Positions 24,063 to 34,710 of a stretch of DNA of 64,000 bases are shown here, piece after piece. The first letter of the stretch is position 1; each line of letters opens with the position of its first letter. The notes under the pieces are model-generated. The model ran no database searches and was not told where the DNA came from. It saw only the letters and a program-made list of their open reading frames with translations. The DNA lies in NCBI GenBank assembly GCA_033961575.1, contig CM066727.1, forward strand, positions 157,589,434 through 157,653,433, written 5' to 3'. Both the position numbers and the translations under genes were made by a program. The DNA is from Aselliscus stoliczkanus. Lineage: Eukaryota; Chordata; Mammalia; Chiroptera; Hipposideridae.

Positions 24063-24345
24063 ATTATAGAAACAGAGATAGAGATAAATACGATCGACCA
24101 TAAAGACAATATCTAAGCCAGCTTCCTTTTACCCAGTAGAGCTTAAGGATGAAATTCTCTCTCATTCTCACATCCTTTTACTTAGAGCTGGTGGGTCTTC
24201 TTTTTCCCACCTCCCTGACTGGGATAGTGCCCCTTGTATGACTGCCTCCTGTGGTGAGATGTTACCGTTCTTTCTTTGATTGCAATGTCTTTCAGAGTCA
24301 GGATTCTAAGGCCAGCTCCATACTAATGCAAAAAATGAAAAGCCA

Positions 24346-24810
24346 AGGCCGGCTGAGTGGCGTGTTGGTTAAGAGCTGGCTTGGAACGCCAGCTGCCTTG
24401 GTTCGGATCCCACATATGAGGGCTGGTGACACTGCCCTCTACAGCTAAGATGGTGAACAACAGCTCCACCTGGAGCTGGGCTGCTGTGAGTCCCCGGGAC
24501 AGCATAGCTGCAGCCCCTGCTGCAGTGGACTGCCATAGGCTACAGTGAGTGGCCGGCAGCCAGCGTGAGCGGCCGCAGATGGTGTGAGCTGCCAAGAGTC
24601 GCTGTGAGTGACCATCCAGAGGCCGGTGATCGATCTGCCTCACCCGAGAAAAGTGCAATGATGATACCAACATAGGCCAGGGAAGCAATGTCCTCCGCAA
24701 CTAGTCTGAAGAACAAAAGGACAACAACTTGTCTGTTCCCCTTCCCCGGTTCCCCAATGCTGCTCCCCTCCCCCAATTCCTCAATAAAATCTTTAAAAAA
24801 GAAAAAAAAA
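24346..24810 (+). mobile_element. Long-form tRNA-headed T+ SINE
   Basis: Head 'aggccggctgagtggcgtg' partly overlaps the duplicated flank; B-box-like 'ggttcggatccc', body and 3' end AATAAAATCTTT then A-rich. Target duplication gaaaagcca at 24337-24345 and 24811-24819. Frames at 24323-24700 and 24540-24776 on the minus strand are antisense read-throughs, similar in text to those over the other long copies. Confidence 0.92.
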
Positions 24811-24958
24811 GAAAAGCCATTGTGTGTCTTTCAACTAATTTACATACTATCGATCCAAAAAGCTCATCAAAGCAATGTGGAAAAAGGAAGTGAATAATCC
24901 TCAAAAGTCTAGAAATACTTTTCCAGTAATGCCAGAATAAATTATTCTCTGCATTTTT

Positions 24959-25061
24959 TTTTTTTTTTGAGGGCAGTGTCACTGGCCCTCATATGTGGGA
25001 CCGAACCAAGGCTGCTGGCTTCCCAAGCCAGCGCTTAACCACCGCACCACTCAGCCAGCCC
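24959..25061 (-). mobile_element. Short-form tRNA-headed SINE
   Basis: Poly-T, then 'gagggcagtgtcactggccc', inverse B-box and head 'ccactcagccagcc'. The 16-bp duplication tattctctgcattttt (24943-24958 and 25062-25077) is perfect. Confidence 0.93.
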
Positions 25062-25111
25062 TATTCTCTGCATTTTTAAGAAAGGCCTACCTACTAGTAA
25101 TTAGACTATGG

Positions 25112-25250
25112 GTTAATGCATTCATTCATTCAAAAAATATTTACTGAGCTCTTATAATTTGCCAGCTCCTATTACAGGCATTAAAGATATAATGAAATAA
25201 AACCAACAAAAAAATCCCTGTCTTTATGAAATTAATATTGGCAATTCAAT
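25112..25250 (-). mobile_element. L2 LINE 3' end
   Basis: 'gcattcattcattcaaaaaa', 'tatttactgagctcttat', 'gccagctcctattacaggca' and 'atccctgtctttatgaaatt' follow the inverse L2 3' end order. Confidence 0.75.
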
Positions 25251-26216
25251 ATCATTGCATCGTTATATGCTTAGAATAATCTTTTTGGGACCATCAGGAA
25301 TACAAACTACATAAAGCTATTGAGACTTGATCGCCTGGTGCTTTATAATTTTGGTTGGCCATGAAGGTAGAGTGAAAATAAACTTACACCTATGAAGGGA
25401 TTCATTGCAAGGTAAAGCAAAGCAATACAAAACAGACTTGAGGGCAAATCAAGTGGTTTAGGCAATAAGGGTTCAAAAATCCTGAATGTGCTACGTACTT
25501 AGTAGACACATTTGATAAACAAATCTTGCTTTAAGCAAGCAAAGGCTTTGATAAATAAACGATTTTGTGAAACTTGAGAAGGACTGAAAAAAATAGTAGA
25601 ATCAAAACAAGGGTGGTCAAAATAGGGCGGGCTGTTTCTATTATTGCTTATCTTATTTGCTTGCTCAAAGAAGGATACCCTATAATTTACTAAAGTTTAA
25701 AGTAAAATATTACTTTGTGGACCCTGAAACTTTGGTGTAAACCTATTATTTAAACTCGTATTGGCAGTTACAGGTTAATAATGGCCAAAGCATTCAAATT
25801 ACACAAAATTGTATTTTATGTAGCCAAGTATAAGTGACTTCCAAATGTGTTGGACTTATGTCCAAGTTTAGACCATAGCCAATTTGTAGAATGCCTGACA
25901 CTAAACTTACTTGATTAAATTTCCCAGTCTCAATATCTTCTACTGATGGTTTCTAAACTGCTTTATTCATGTAGCTCAAAAAGCAATGATAACAGGGGAA
26001 AGGGTAGGGTATGAGTAGGTTGTTGGTTTGGGGGGGAGTTGGTTAAAGTTAGAACATCATTTTCAATATTTTTTATGAAAAGCATACGAAATCAGGAGGT
26101 AAATTCAAGTACCTCTAATGACTGAGGCAACTGGATAGGGCTTGCTATTTTGCTTTCTATATGTGTTAAAAGCCAGACCTGGGTGATAGCTATATGGTTT
26201 ATTATCAAAAAGTGTA
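25251..26216. other. Unassigned non-coding sequence
   Basis: AT-rich, without recognised features. Confidence 0.4.
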
Positions 26217-26232
26217 GGAAGTAGAATATTTT

Positions 26233-27320
26233 TTTTTAAATTAGTTTCAGGTGTACAACACAGTGCAATAGTTATACACTTTACCCCTCAAAGTGACAAC
26301 CCCCCCACCCCCAATACACCACCCCACTCCTCCCCCATATCATATATATCCATTACTCTTCCTCTGACTCTCTTCCACAGTATAATCCACATCCCGTGAC
26401 TATCTATATATATTCAATTACAGTAGGTATACCACCTCCACTTTAGTAATACAGTGCAGTGATCAAACCTCTACTCCATCCATGAAATGGTCTCCCTAAC
26501 AAGACCTATGATCATCTGACATTCCACAGAATATTTACACATTATTAATTATATTCCCCAAACTGTTTTTCCTATCCCAGTAGCAATATTGTAGTTGCCT
26601 ATTTTTGCTGTCTAATCCCTTCCCCTTCTCCCTCATCCCCATTCCTCTCCAAATTAGCAACCCTGATTTTTCCTCTATATCTATGAGACAGTTTCTGTTT
26701 ACTTTGCTCATTCATACAGTTTTTCAGATTCCACATATGAGTGAGATCATATGGTATTTGTCCTTCTCTGACTGACTTATTTCACTCAACATTATAGTCT
26801 CTAGGTCCATCCATATCATTGCAAATGGCACGATTTCATTCTTCTTTATAGCGGAGTAATACTCCATTGTATAAATATACCACAGTTTCTTAATCCAGTC
26901 ATCTACTGACGGGAATTTTGGTTGTTTCCAAGTCTTAGCTATTGTAAATTGTGCTGCTATGAACATCGGGGTGCATAACTTTTTTTGAATAAGTGTCTTG
27001 GTTTTTTCAGGATAAATACCTAGGAGTGGAATTGCTGGGTCAAACGGTAGCTCTATTTCCAGTTCTTTGAGATACCTCCATACTGACTTCCATAGTGGCT
27101 GCACCAATCTGCAGTCCCACCAACAGTGCAGCAGGGTCCCCTTTTCCCCACAGCCCCGCCAGCACTTGTTGTTTGTTGATTTGTTGATGATAGCCATTCT
27201 GACTGGAGTGAGGTGGTATCTCATGGTGGTTTTTATTTGCATTTCCCTAATGACCAGTGAGGTTGAACTTTTTTTCATATGCCTGTTGGCCATCTGTATG
27301 TCCTCTTTAGAGAAATGTCT
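26233..27320 (-). mobile_element. 5'-truncated L1, relatively young
   Basis: About 1.09 kb of L1 3' end: T-rich start, 3' UTR including a 'gtgacaacccccccaccccc' block, and ORF2 C-terminus. The perfect 16-bp duplication ggaagtagaatatttt (26217-26232 and 27321-27336) frames it. Open ORF2 over about 200 codons points to modest age. Confidence 0.95.
26724..27320 (-). pseudogene. L1 ORF2 C-terminal fragment
   Basis: L1 ORF2 encodes endonuclease and reverse transcriptase. This insertion retains only the C-terminal domain. Visible are the cysteine-rich motif [18 protein letters not shown], '[15 protein letters not shown]', '[12 protein letters not shown]' and '[13 protein letters not shown]', all typical of the L1 ORF2 end. 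The open frame continues to 27425 into flanking DNA, so the first roughly 35 residues are not L1. No catalytic domain remains, so it is dead. Confidence 0.95.
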
Positions 27321-27419
27321 GGAAGTAGAATATTTTGAATCTATGATGTCACTGGTTTCCCTCCTTTTCCAATACCCCAGAAAACTTACTGCCTTCTGAT
27401 ACGTTAAAATATTTGTTTT

Positions 27420-27447
27420 GTACACCTGAATCTGAATAATATTGAAT

Positions 27448-27478
<31 letters not shown>

Positions 27479-27641
27479 TCATGGGAAGTGGAGTCCAGCA
27501 TAGGGAACAGAGTCAATGGAATGTAACAGCTATATACGATGTCAGAGGATTAGTAGATTGGGGAGGGAGGTTATCACTGTGTAAGGGGTATAAATGTCTA
27601 ACTATTACATTTTTTTGTACACCTAAAACTAATGATTTTAA
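27420..27641 (+). mobile_element. Short L1 3'-UTR insertion with internal (CA)n
   Basis: Left part 'gtacacctgaatctgaataa', then (CA)n at 27448-27477, then another 3' UTR module ('acagctatatacgatgtcag', 'ggttatcactgtgtaagg') ending again with 'gtacacctaaaactaatg'. The duplication aaaatatttgtttt (27406-27419 and 27642-27655) defines the ends. Confidence 0.85.
27448..27477. repeat. (CA)n microsatellite
   Basis: About 15 CA units inside the L1 3' UTR fragment. Confidence 0.95.
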
Positions 27642-27655
27642 AAAATATTTGTTTT

Positions 27656-29205
27656 AAACATATTGAGCATGCTACATTCTGTGAAAATATAGTTCTCTCA
27701 TTTTCTTTCATATACTGCACTCAAGACCTATTGGCAGAAACAGGTACACTAATAATTTAAGATCATAATCAAAAGAACAAATGCTAGGTGTGAGCTGATT
27801 TGAAACTTTTTGATCCCTAAGTTCTAAGTCAAAATGATAGTATTCTGTGTAGAGTTTCTCCTAAATGCTTTTCTCCACAAGATAATAAAGTGTACGTCAG
27901 GAGTCAATAGTGAAACAGTCATACTTAAAGGCCTAGGAAGTCCAGCTTGCAAATTAACAAAAAGGAATTGGTCTACATTTTAGAAGAAAAGTCTAGTAAG
28001 CCAATGAATCTAACCTTTCAGGAAGTACAAAATTGCTCTTTTTCAAAAATATGAGCTAAATTTAACTGAGTTTAGCCAGTTACCCACAGATTTGATGATG
28101 ATAAACAAATAGGAAATGATCACAGTCCACATTCAGAGTGGCTTCTGAATGTGAGCTAGAAATTGACCCAATGTCCAACATGAGACAGAATTGTTAGGAC
28201 CCTGCAAAAAGCCACGTGAGATCCACATAATTTGTGGCGGTGGATAGAGGAGCTTTCTTAAGTTACAACTATATCACAACCACAGTGTTCAAAAGACAAG
28301 GCCACCACTATAACTATATAAATTGTTAGCAAGTTACTCCAATGCTGGAAATTTGAGGAGGAAAGGAGAGGATAGGAGATTTAGCTATGGGGACAGCAAA
28401 TCTTGTGCCCCTCAGCCGATTCCTGTACAGGAGTGGCCAGTGACATTAGATGTTCTCCAGAAGAGCTATCTCCTCACTTCAGTTTCTCTCAAAACTAATT
28501 CCCCAGTCAGTTTTTAGAATCCCATCCCCATCCTTATAAACGAGTTTTAAATAGTTATCCACTATACATAAAACATATTCACTGACTGCCTAATAATTCT
28601 CTAAATGATGTCACCCAGTCCTCGGACAGAACCAAATCTCTGAGCCTCCTCATTTCAACAGACAGGAGAGAGAGCCTCTTGGAATGCCAACAGCTGTGTC
28701 CAAAATGAAAATCATTTCTTCTAAAATTAGTGAGCTTCTGTTATAGCATCATTAGGCTCTTGCAGGTGTCCCGGCTGTTCTTCAACTTCCCCAAATGGTT
28801 AATAAAATGATGGTAGTGCAGACTTTGACCCTGCAGTAAGTCTGGTCTTATTAATTGACTCAGGGCTCACATGCATAAAAACAGCACTGTTGGCAGTGAT
28901 CACCAAATGCCAAGATTTGAAAAGAATAACGTGTGACCAAGAACCCCTTCTACTGTGTGGATTAACTGCCTAGAAAAGTTAGGAGTGGTGAAAATGAGGA
29001 CTGAAAAAGTTGAAAGAGTAAAGAGAAATTATTGCCCTCCCACTGTGCACAGAACACTATACATTATGCACCAGAGTGAAATTAAAAATAGGTCGCATAA
29101 ATTGGGTGAGATCTATTGATAAAATAATCTTCAAATCTACAAAAAAGACCTTAAAATATGTACAAAGCAACGTTCAAGCAGATGCCTTTACAAACACTAT
29201 TTTAC
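27656..29205. other. Unassigned non-coding sequence
   Basis: No gene or repeat recognised in about 1.5 kb. Confidence 0.4.
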
Positions 29206-29210
29206 ACTTT

Positions 29211-29441
29211 CAAGAATGGTTCTCAACCAGGGTCAATTTTGCCTCCACCCCACCCCCCAGAGATATTTGGCAATGTCTGGAAACATTCTCAGTTGTCATA
29301 GCTGAGGGGAGTGCAGATTACTGGCATCTAGTGAGTAGAGGCCAGAGATGCTGCTGAACATCTTACAATGCACAAGACAGCCTTTACAACAGAAAATGAT
29401 CTGACCCAAAATGTCAGCACTGCTGGAGTTGAGAAACTCTG
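29211..29441 (+). mobile_element. MER5A-type hAT (Charlie) MITE
   Basis: Reads 'atggttctcaaccagggtc', 'gagatatttggcaatgtctg', 'actggcatctagtgagtaga', 'atgcacaagacagcc' and ends 'ggagttgagaaactctg', which is the MER5A order with both ends present. Confidence 0.9.
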
Positions 29442-29447
29442 TCTAGA

Positions 29448-29778
29448 GCAGCATCGTCCAATAGAAATTGATGTGGTCACATAGGTGATTTTAAATTTTC
29501 TAACGGCCACATTAAAACAAAGGGGAAAGAAATGGGAAATTAGTTTAATAACATATTTTATTTAAACCAGTATATCCAAAATAATATAACTTCAGCCTGG
29601 AATCAATATTTTAAAAATTGAGACATTTTCCTTTTTTTTATTGCATAGTATGTCTTTGAAATCCATTGTGCATTTTACACTTATAACATGTCCATTCATT
29701 CAGATAAGGCACATGTCAAGGACTAAGCAGTTAAAATACATGTGACTAATGACTACCATATTAGAAAATGTAGTTTCT
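29448..29778 (+). mobile_element. Second hAT-type non-autonomous element
   Basis: Starts 'agcagcatcgtccaatagaa' and continues 'attttaaattttctaacggc', 'cacattaaaac', 'tatttaaaccagtatatcc', 'gtctttgaaatccattgtgc', ending near 'actaccatattagaaaatg'. The ends fit the hAT pattern of a GTCCAATAGAA-like terminus with an inverted partner. Subfamily name not assigned. Confidence 0.7.
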
Positions 29779-29789
29779 AGGGGGAACAT

Positions 29790-29791
<2 letters not shown>

Positions 29792-29827
<36 letters not shown>
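29792..29827. repeat. (AC)n microsatellite
   Basis: About 17 AC units, then degenerate ATAC/ATAT. Confidence 0.95.
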
Positions 29828-29831
<4 letters not shown>

Positions 29832-31209
29832 TACACACATAACATATATATATATTTCACTTTGTTGGTCTAGAAAGAGCTCAAATTTACAAGTGATGAG
29901 AAAAGTAATCTCCCAACCTTCTACTAAAGATTTTTCGTAGCACTAAACACGTGCCATGGTAGGAACAAAATTGAGGAGGACCCTAGGAAAAAGTCAAGGT
30001 ATAGCATGTGAGGAGCAAATAGATTTTTAAAATAGAATTGTCTACCATGGACTGATGAACGTTGATTTCATTCATGGAACAGTAAATGAAACTGCATAGG
30101 ACATGGCCAAAGAGCAATGTAATGTTTAGAACACAGAACACAGGGGTCTACGCACCCATTATATTTGAAATCCTCAGAATATGTTAAAACTGGTTATCTA
30201 ACAGAAATACTATGAATTTGAAAGCCTGTTTTCCTTCCACCCAAAATTTAAAACAACTTTTGAATAGCCAATAAAAAAGTTCTATCAAATGCCAGATCAA
30301 TCAGTCAGCAACATTTATTTAGCTAACACTGTACAAAGACCATTATATTATACAATAAAGGAGATTAAAAACAGCTCCTTTGAGTTGCTTACAATCTGTT
30401 TGGGAATAAATAAATGATAACATATGAAAACAATTTTAGAACATTTACAAAGCAACATTTTACTGAGTGCCTCTATAAACACTACTTTATACTCTGGGGC
30501 ATTCTAAAATAATATAGTCCCCTTTGTTGATGTAGAAATAGCTGAATATCATAGAAATCTATTAAAATTTACTGCCCCCAAATCAGCCAGCTAAACCAAT
30601 TACAAACAATTGAATGCAGGTTTATTTGCAGCACATAAGGGTAGTCAGTTAAATAGTTTACTCTTTTAAAATAATTCCTCATGTGTTATCTTTTCAGTAA
30701 AGGGAAATTTCATGGCTGGATTTCATAAAAATATCTGTGTCACCACAAAAATGTCACAAAATAGAAAACCTACATTCTTTCTCACCTCTATTCTCAAATT
30801 ATAAACAAATTCAGATGTGCATAGAGCAATGTCACCTTTGTGAGGCAGTGGGTGGAAGCAAATAGGGCTGGGGGACCTGACCACAGGCTAAAGTTTATGC
30901 CTTCTTTTGTCCTGAGCTTAATGCCAAATATATCCTGAAAATGGAAAAACACTGTCATTTGTATATATTTATCTGGTATTTTTGTAGGCAAGACAGGAGC
31001 CTGACAGCAGTTCTTAGAGCTTTTGACCAAGTACAGAAATAGTTGCGAATGTGCACAAAACAGAAATATGCATTGATTCGTTTTGTGGAAAAAGTATCTC
31101 AAGCATCTGGCTAAGCAAAGATAGCTAGAAATGCTAGATCTGTGCCAAATGTACCTGAAATGAGTTCTACGTAATCACACTTTAAGTCAATGCTTCATAC
31201 TCTATTTTC
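29828..31209. other. Mostly unassigned; possible L2 fragment at 30300-30425
   Basis: 30300-30425 contains 'cagcaacatttatttagcta' and 'gctcctttgagttgcttac', resembling an inverse L2 end. Nothing else is recognised. The 102-aa minus frame at 30794-31102 has no domain signature. Confidence 0.4.
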
Positions 31210-31223
31210 TAAAGAATAAACTT

Positions 31224-31316
31224 TTTTTTTTTTTTTTGAGGGCATTGTCACTGGCCCTCATAAGTGGTACCCGAACCGGGGCCGCTGTCTTCCGAAGCCA
31301 GTGCTTAACCGCTGCG
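31224..31316 (-). mobile_element. Short-form SINE, head truncated
   Basis: Poly-T, 'gagggcattgtcactggccc', inverse B-box region, ending in 'gcttaaccgctgcg' without the last about 18 bases of the head. The 14-bp duplication taaagaataaactt (31210-31223 and 31317-31330) is perfect. Confidence 0.92.
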
Positions 31317-31439
31317 TAAAGAATAAACTTGTTAGTTGTAAATAGTGGAAATCAGAGTTCTGTAAATGGTCAGAACTTGACCCCTCCCTTTAGGATTTAA
31401 AAATCTTCTGTACAACAACAACAACAACAACCAAACAAA

Positions 31440-32315
31440 CAATTAAAATCTGAGCGAAGAACTTAAGTAGATATTTCTCCAAAAAAATGTACAAATGGCC
31501 AGTAAAAGATGCTGACATGACATGAAAAGATGCTCAACATCATAAATCCTTATGGAAATGCAAACCAAAATCATGAAACTACCACTTCACACTCCTTATG
31601 ATGGGTATTATACAAAAAAAAAATTTAAACAGAAAATAACAAGTGTTGATGAGGATGTGGAAAAATTAGAACCTTTATGCACCATTGGTAGGAATGTAAA
31701 ATGATATAGTTGCTGTGGAAAACATTATAGTGGTTCCTCAAGAACTGAAACATAGAATTGCTCTATGATCCAGCAATTCTACTTCTGGATATATGCCCAA
31801 AAGAAATGAAAACAGACTTGAACAGATATTTGTACACTCATGTTTATGGTAATATTATTCACAATAGCCAAAAGGTGTAAGCAATTCAAGTGCTCATCGA
31901 CAAATGAATGGGTAAGCAAAATGTGGTATATACAAACAATGGAATATTATTCAACCTTAAAAAGCAAGGAAATTCTGCAATATGCTACAACATGGATAAA
32001 TAAACCTTGAAGACATTATGCTGAGCGAAATAAGCCAGACACAAAAAACCAAATACTATGTGGTTCCACTTATACGAGGCACTTAGACAGAAAGTAAAAT
32101 GGTGGTTGCTGCTAGGGGCTGGAAAAAGGGGAAATGGGGAGTTATAGTTTAATGGGTACTGAGTTTCATTGCGGAAAGATAAAAAAAAAGCTCTGGAAAT
32201 AGATGGTTGTGCAACAATATGAATGTACTTAATGTCACTAAACTGGACACTGAAAAAATGATTAAAATGGTCAGTTTTATGTTATGTGTATCTAACCGCA
32301 AAATAAAAAGAAAAA
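31440..32315 (+). mobile_element. L1 3'-end fragment
   Basis: ORF2 C-terminal and 3' UTR text: 'gaagaacttaagtagatat', 'ctcaacatcataaatcctta', 'acaatagccaaaaggtgt', 'aatggaatattattcaacct', 'gaaataagccagacac', ending 'gtgtatctaaccgcaaaata'. Frames are broken. An AAC-rich tract (31410-31432) precedes it. No clean target duplication found. Confidence 0.85.
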
Positions 32316-32444
32316 TTTCTTTAGAAGAGTGTCACAAGAGCACATGCACAGTCCTTTATTGTATTCTGTTCATGTTCTTGCTGTAATCCTGACCCAATAT
32401 ATTTTATCATTTCCTTCTGCCACAGAGAAAGAACTACGGTCTGG

Positions 32445-32860
32445 ATGGAAAGCCTGCTGGAGCTGCGTTCTTTCCTGTGTGCCACATTCATGTACCACCT
32501 CTACTTGATGGCACACAGACATCTCAAACCCCCAATATGCACAAACTCACTGTTCTCTCCCATACCTGCTTTTTCTCGTCTGTTCCCAATATTAGCATCT
32601 CAGTCACCCACTCAGAAAACCTGGGATCTGTCTTTGATTTCTCTTCTACTCAACCCTGCATCTAATTCATCGTGAAAAATTGATTCTACCTCCTCACACA
32701 CCTCACAGATCCTCCCCACTTCTTCACATTTTTCAATATTACTTCAGTTTACAACTAGTCTGTTGTCAGCTTTATCTTCCTCTATATCCATCCTTCACCA
32801 TGTCATCACAATGACTTTCTGAAATATAAATTTGTACATATGCCTTCCATGTTTGCAAAA
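32445..32860 (+). mobile_element. L2 LINE fragment, ORF2 end
   Basis: 'ggatctgtctttgatttctc', 'aattcatcgtgaaaaattga', 'cctcacagatcctcccc', 'caccatgtcatcacaatgac' resemble the L2 ORF2 3' region. The two plus frames at 32445-32675 and 32477-32665 are relics of it. Confidence 0.6.
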
Positions 32861-32861
32861 G

Positions 32862-32925
32862 TAAAATAAGGACGGCTGCTGCTCCCATAACTAAAATAAG
32901 GATGGCTGCTGCTTCCTTTTTCAGG
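32862..32925. repeat. Two-copy tandem repeat of about 30 bp
   Basis: 'aaaataaggacggctgctgc' at about 32862 is repeated as 'aaaataaggatggctgctgc' at about 32892, followed by a purine/pyrimidine switch. It may belong to an LTR or other repeat I do not recognise. Confidence 0.7.
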
Positions 32926-32929
32926 AAAC

Positions 32930-33562
32930 GGGAACATAGATGGAATGGATGCACAACAGGAAATGAACCACCTATAATACCTGTTGATCAAGATTACATA
33001 ACTCTGCTAACATCCATATGTATCCTCATAAAGCATTCATAAAGTGGATCACCTCTGTCATAAACTGGTCTCAGGAAAGTCCCTCCATATTTTTACATTC
33101 CATGTATTTTCACTCTTACTTCCATTCTTAATTTCAATATTCTTTTTATTTTCCATTTGTGTTTTTTTACATATTAAAAAAAAAAGTAAGATGGAACAGT
33201 ATCCATGATATCACTAAGCAGCAGGCACATCTTGGAAAAAAGAGAGAAAGTTGCATTTCCATGGGATGTGAGTAGATGTGATACTTCCTGTCTCTATCTC
33301 CTGCTGTAATTTAAGTCTTCTGGTTTCCTGGCAAGCTGGACTGTAGGTGTTTGAAATGCAAATGGATGTGACTCAAGTCAAGTCTTTATATTACAATATT
33401 CAAAAAGATCAGAAGTGTGATGAAATACACAACCAAATAGGCTTTAAAAAAGAAATTCAGTTGTTATTATCCACACATAATGACTTTTGATTTAGAAAAC
33501 TAAATCCAGTCAACTGAAAAACTGTTAAAAGCAATGAATCAAGACCCATAGTTTTCTTGGAA

Positions 33563-33563
<1 letters not shown>
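32930..33563. other. Unassigned non-coding sequence
   Basis: No feature recognised. Confidence 0.4.

Positions 33564-33604
<41 letters not shown>
33564..33604. repeat. (AC)n microsatellite
   Basis: About 20 AC units. Confidence 0.95.
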
Positions 33605-33605
<1 letters not shown>

Positions 33606-33784
33606 ATTTATAAGGTATAATAAAAGCTCTATTCTCAAGAGCAACAAAAACTATCATATGTCAAGATCATCTTCCTAGAATACGTGGGAATTAAATGAGA
33701 AATATATCATGGTTCTAGATGAGAATATAAATCATTTTTAAACTGGTTAAACAACCGCACTCACAGAGTAATGATTAACAGGCC

Positions 33785-34020
33785 CAAACCATCTTACAGG
33801 GCGGGCACCGGTGCCATGCTGTAGGGTTCTGTGTCCTGCCCTCATCAGCATTTTCGTCAATGATTACATGAATGTATACATGCTACAGTTGATATTTTGT
33901 GAATGGCAAGAGCCTGGGAGGAATAAATAATAAGCTGGCAGAAATAAGGATGCTCCCAAATCCTGAAAGGCTAGAAAGGGAGGCCCAGTTTAAGAAGATG
34001 ATGTTCATGATGAGCAATTG
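33785..34020 (+). mobile_element. CR1/L3 LINE relic (RT region)
   Basis: 'tgtcctgccctcatcagca' with 'attttcgtcaatgattacat', 'gcctgggaggaataaataat', 'ggctagaaagggaggcc', 'aagatgatgttcatgatga' follow the order of the conserved CR1/L3 reverse-transcriptase text (the Phe-Ile-Asn-Asp region). No intact frame remains. Confidence 0.6.
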
Positions 34021-34024
34021 TAAA

Positions 34025-34027
<3 letters not shown>

Positions 34028-34064
<37 letters not shown>
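34028..34064. repeat. (CA)n microsatellite
   Basis: About 18 CA units directly after the CR1/L3 relic. It produces the THTHTH and CVCVCV frames on both strands. Confidence 0.95.
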
Positions 34065-34065
<1 letters not shown>

Positions 34066-34653
34066 CCCTCTATGCATAAAGGCTGGAGAACACATGACAG
34101 AAACAGATTTTTGAGAAGATACTTGAGACCCTGCAAGCCAGCCAGTAGAACAAGGTGATGTTATGTGTCCTAAATGGTCTTAGGCTCACTTTGTAAAGCA
34201 ATGAAAGACACAGTGCTTCCAAATTTAATAACAATCTTCAAGCATTTATGGTAATATTGTGTTTGGATTAAAATCACCTAATGTTTGGCTTCCGTTTTAG
34301 ATTTCCATGAAATCAGTTTGACGGTGTCACCTTTTTCTAAGTAGAAATATAGTTCTGTATCACTAAACAGTAAGCTCTACAAGCCTTGGGAAAATTAAAC
34401 ATTGCCCTGAAGCTTCACATTCAAAGCCAGACAAGAACTTGGCCCTCAGCCTTTCCCATAACTATGAGAATAACACAGTTGTGGCTGAAGGTAGATAAGT
34501 AGTCAAGGCAATTGCTTGCATGGTACACTTCATTGTTTTCTAGAAGGTTCCCAGATGTCAAGATATATGAAATAGGACTTTTGTCATCAAATAAATTTTC
34601 CCTGAAGACCCTATCAGAACACCAAGATGTCATGATGTAAAGTATATCTGTTT

Positions 34654-34710
<57 letters not shown>

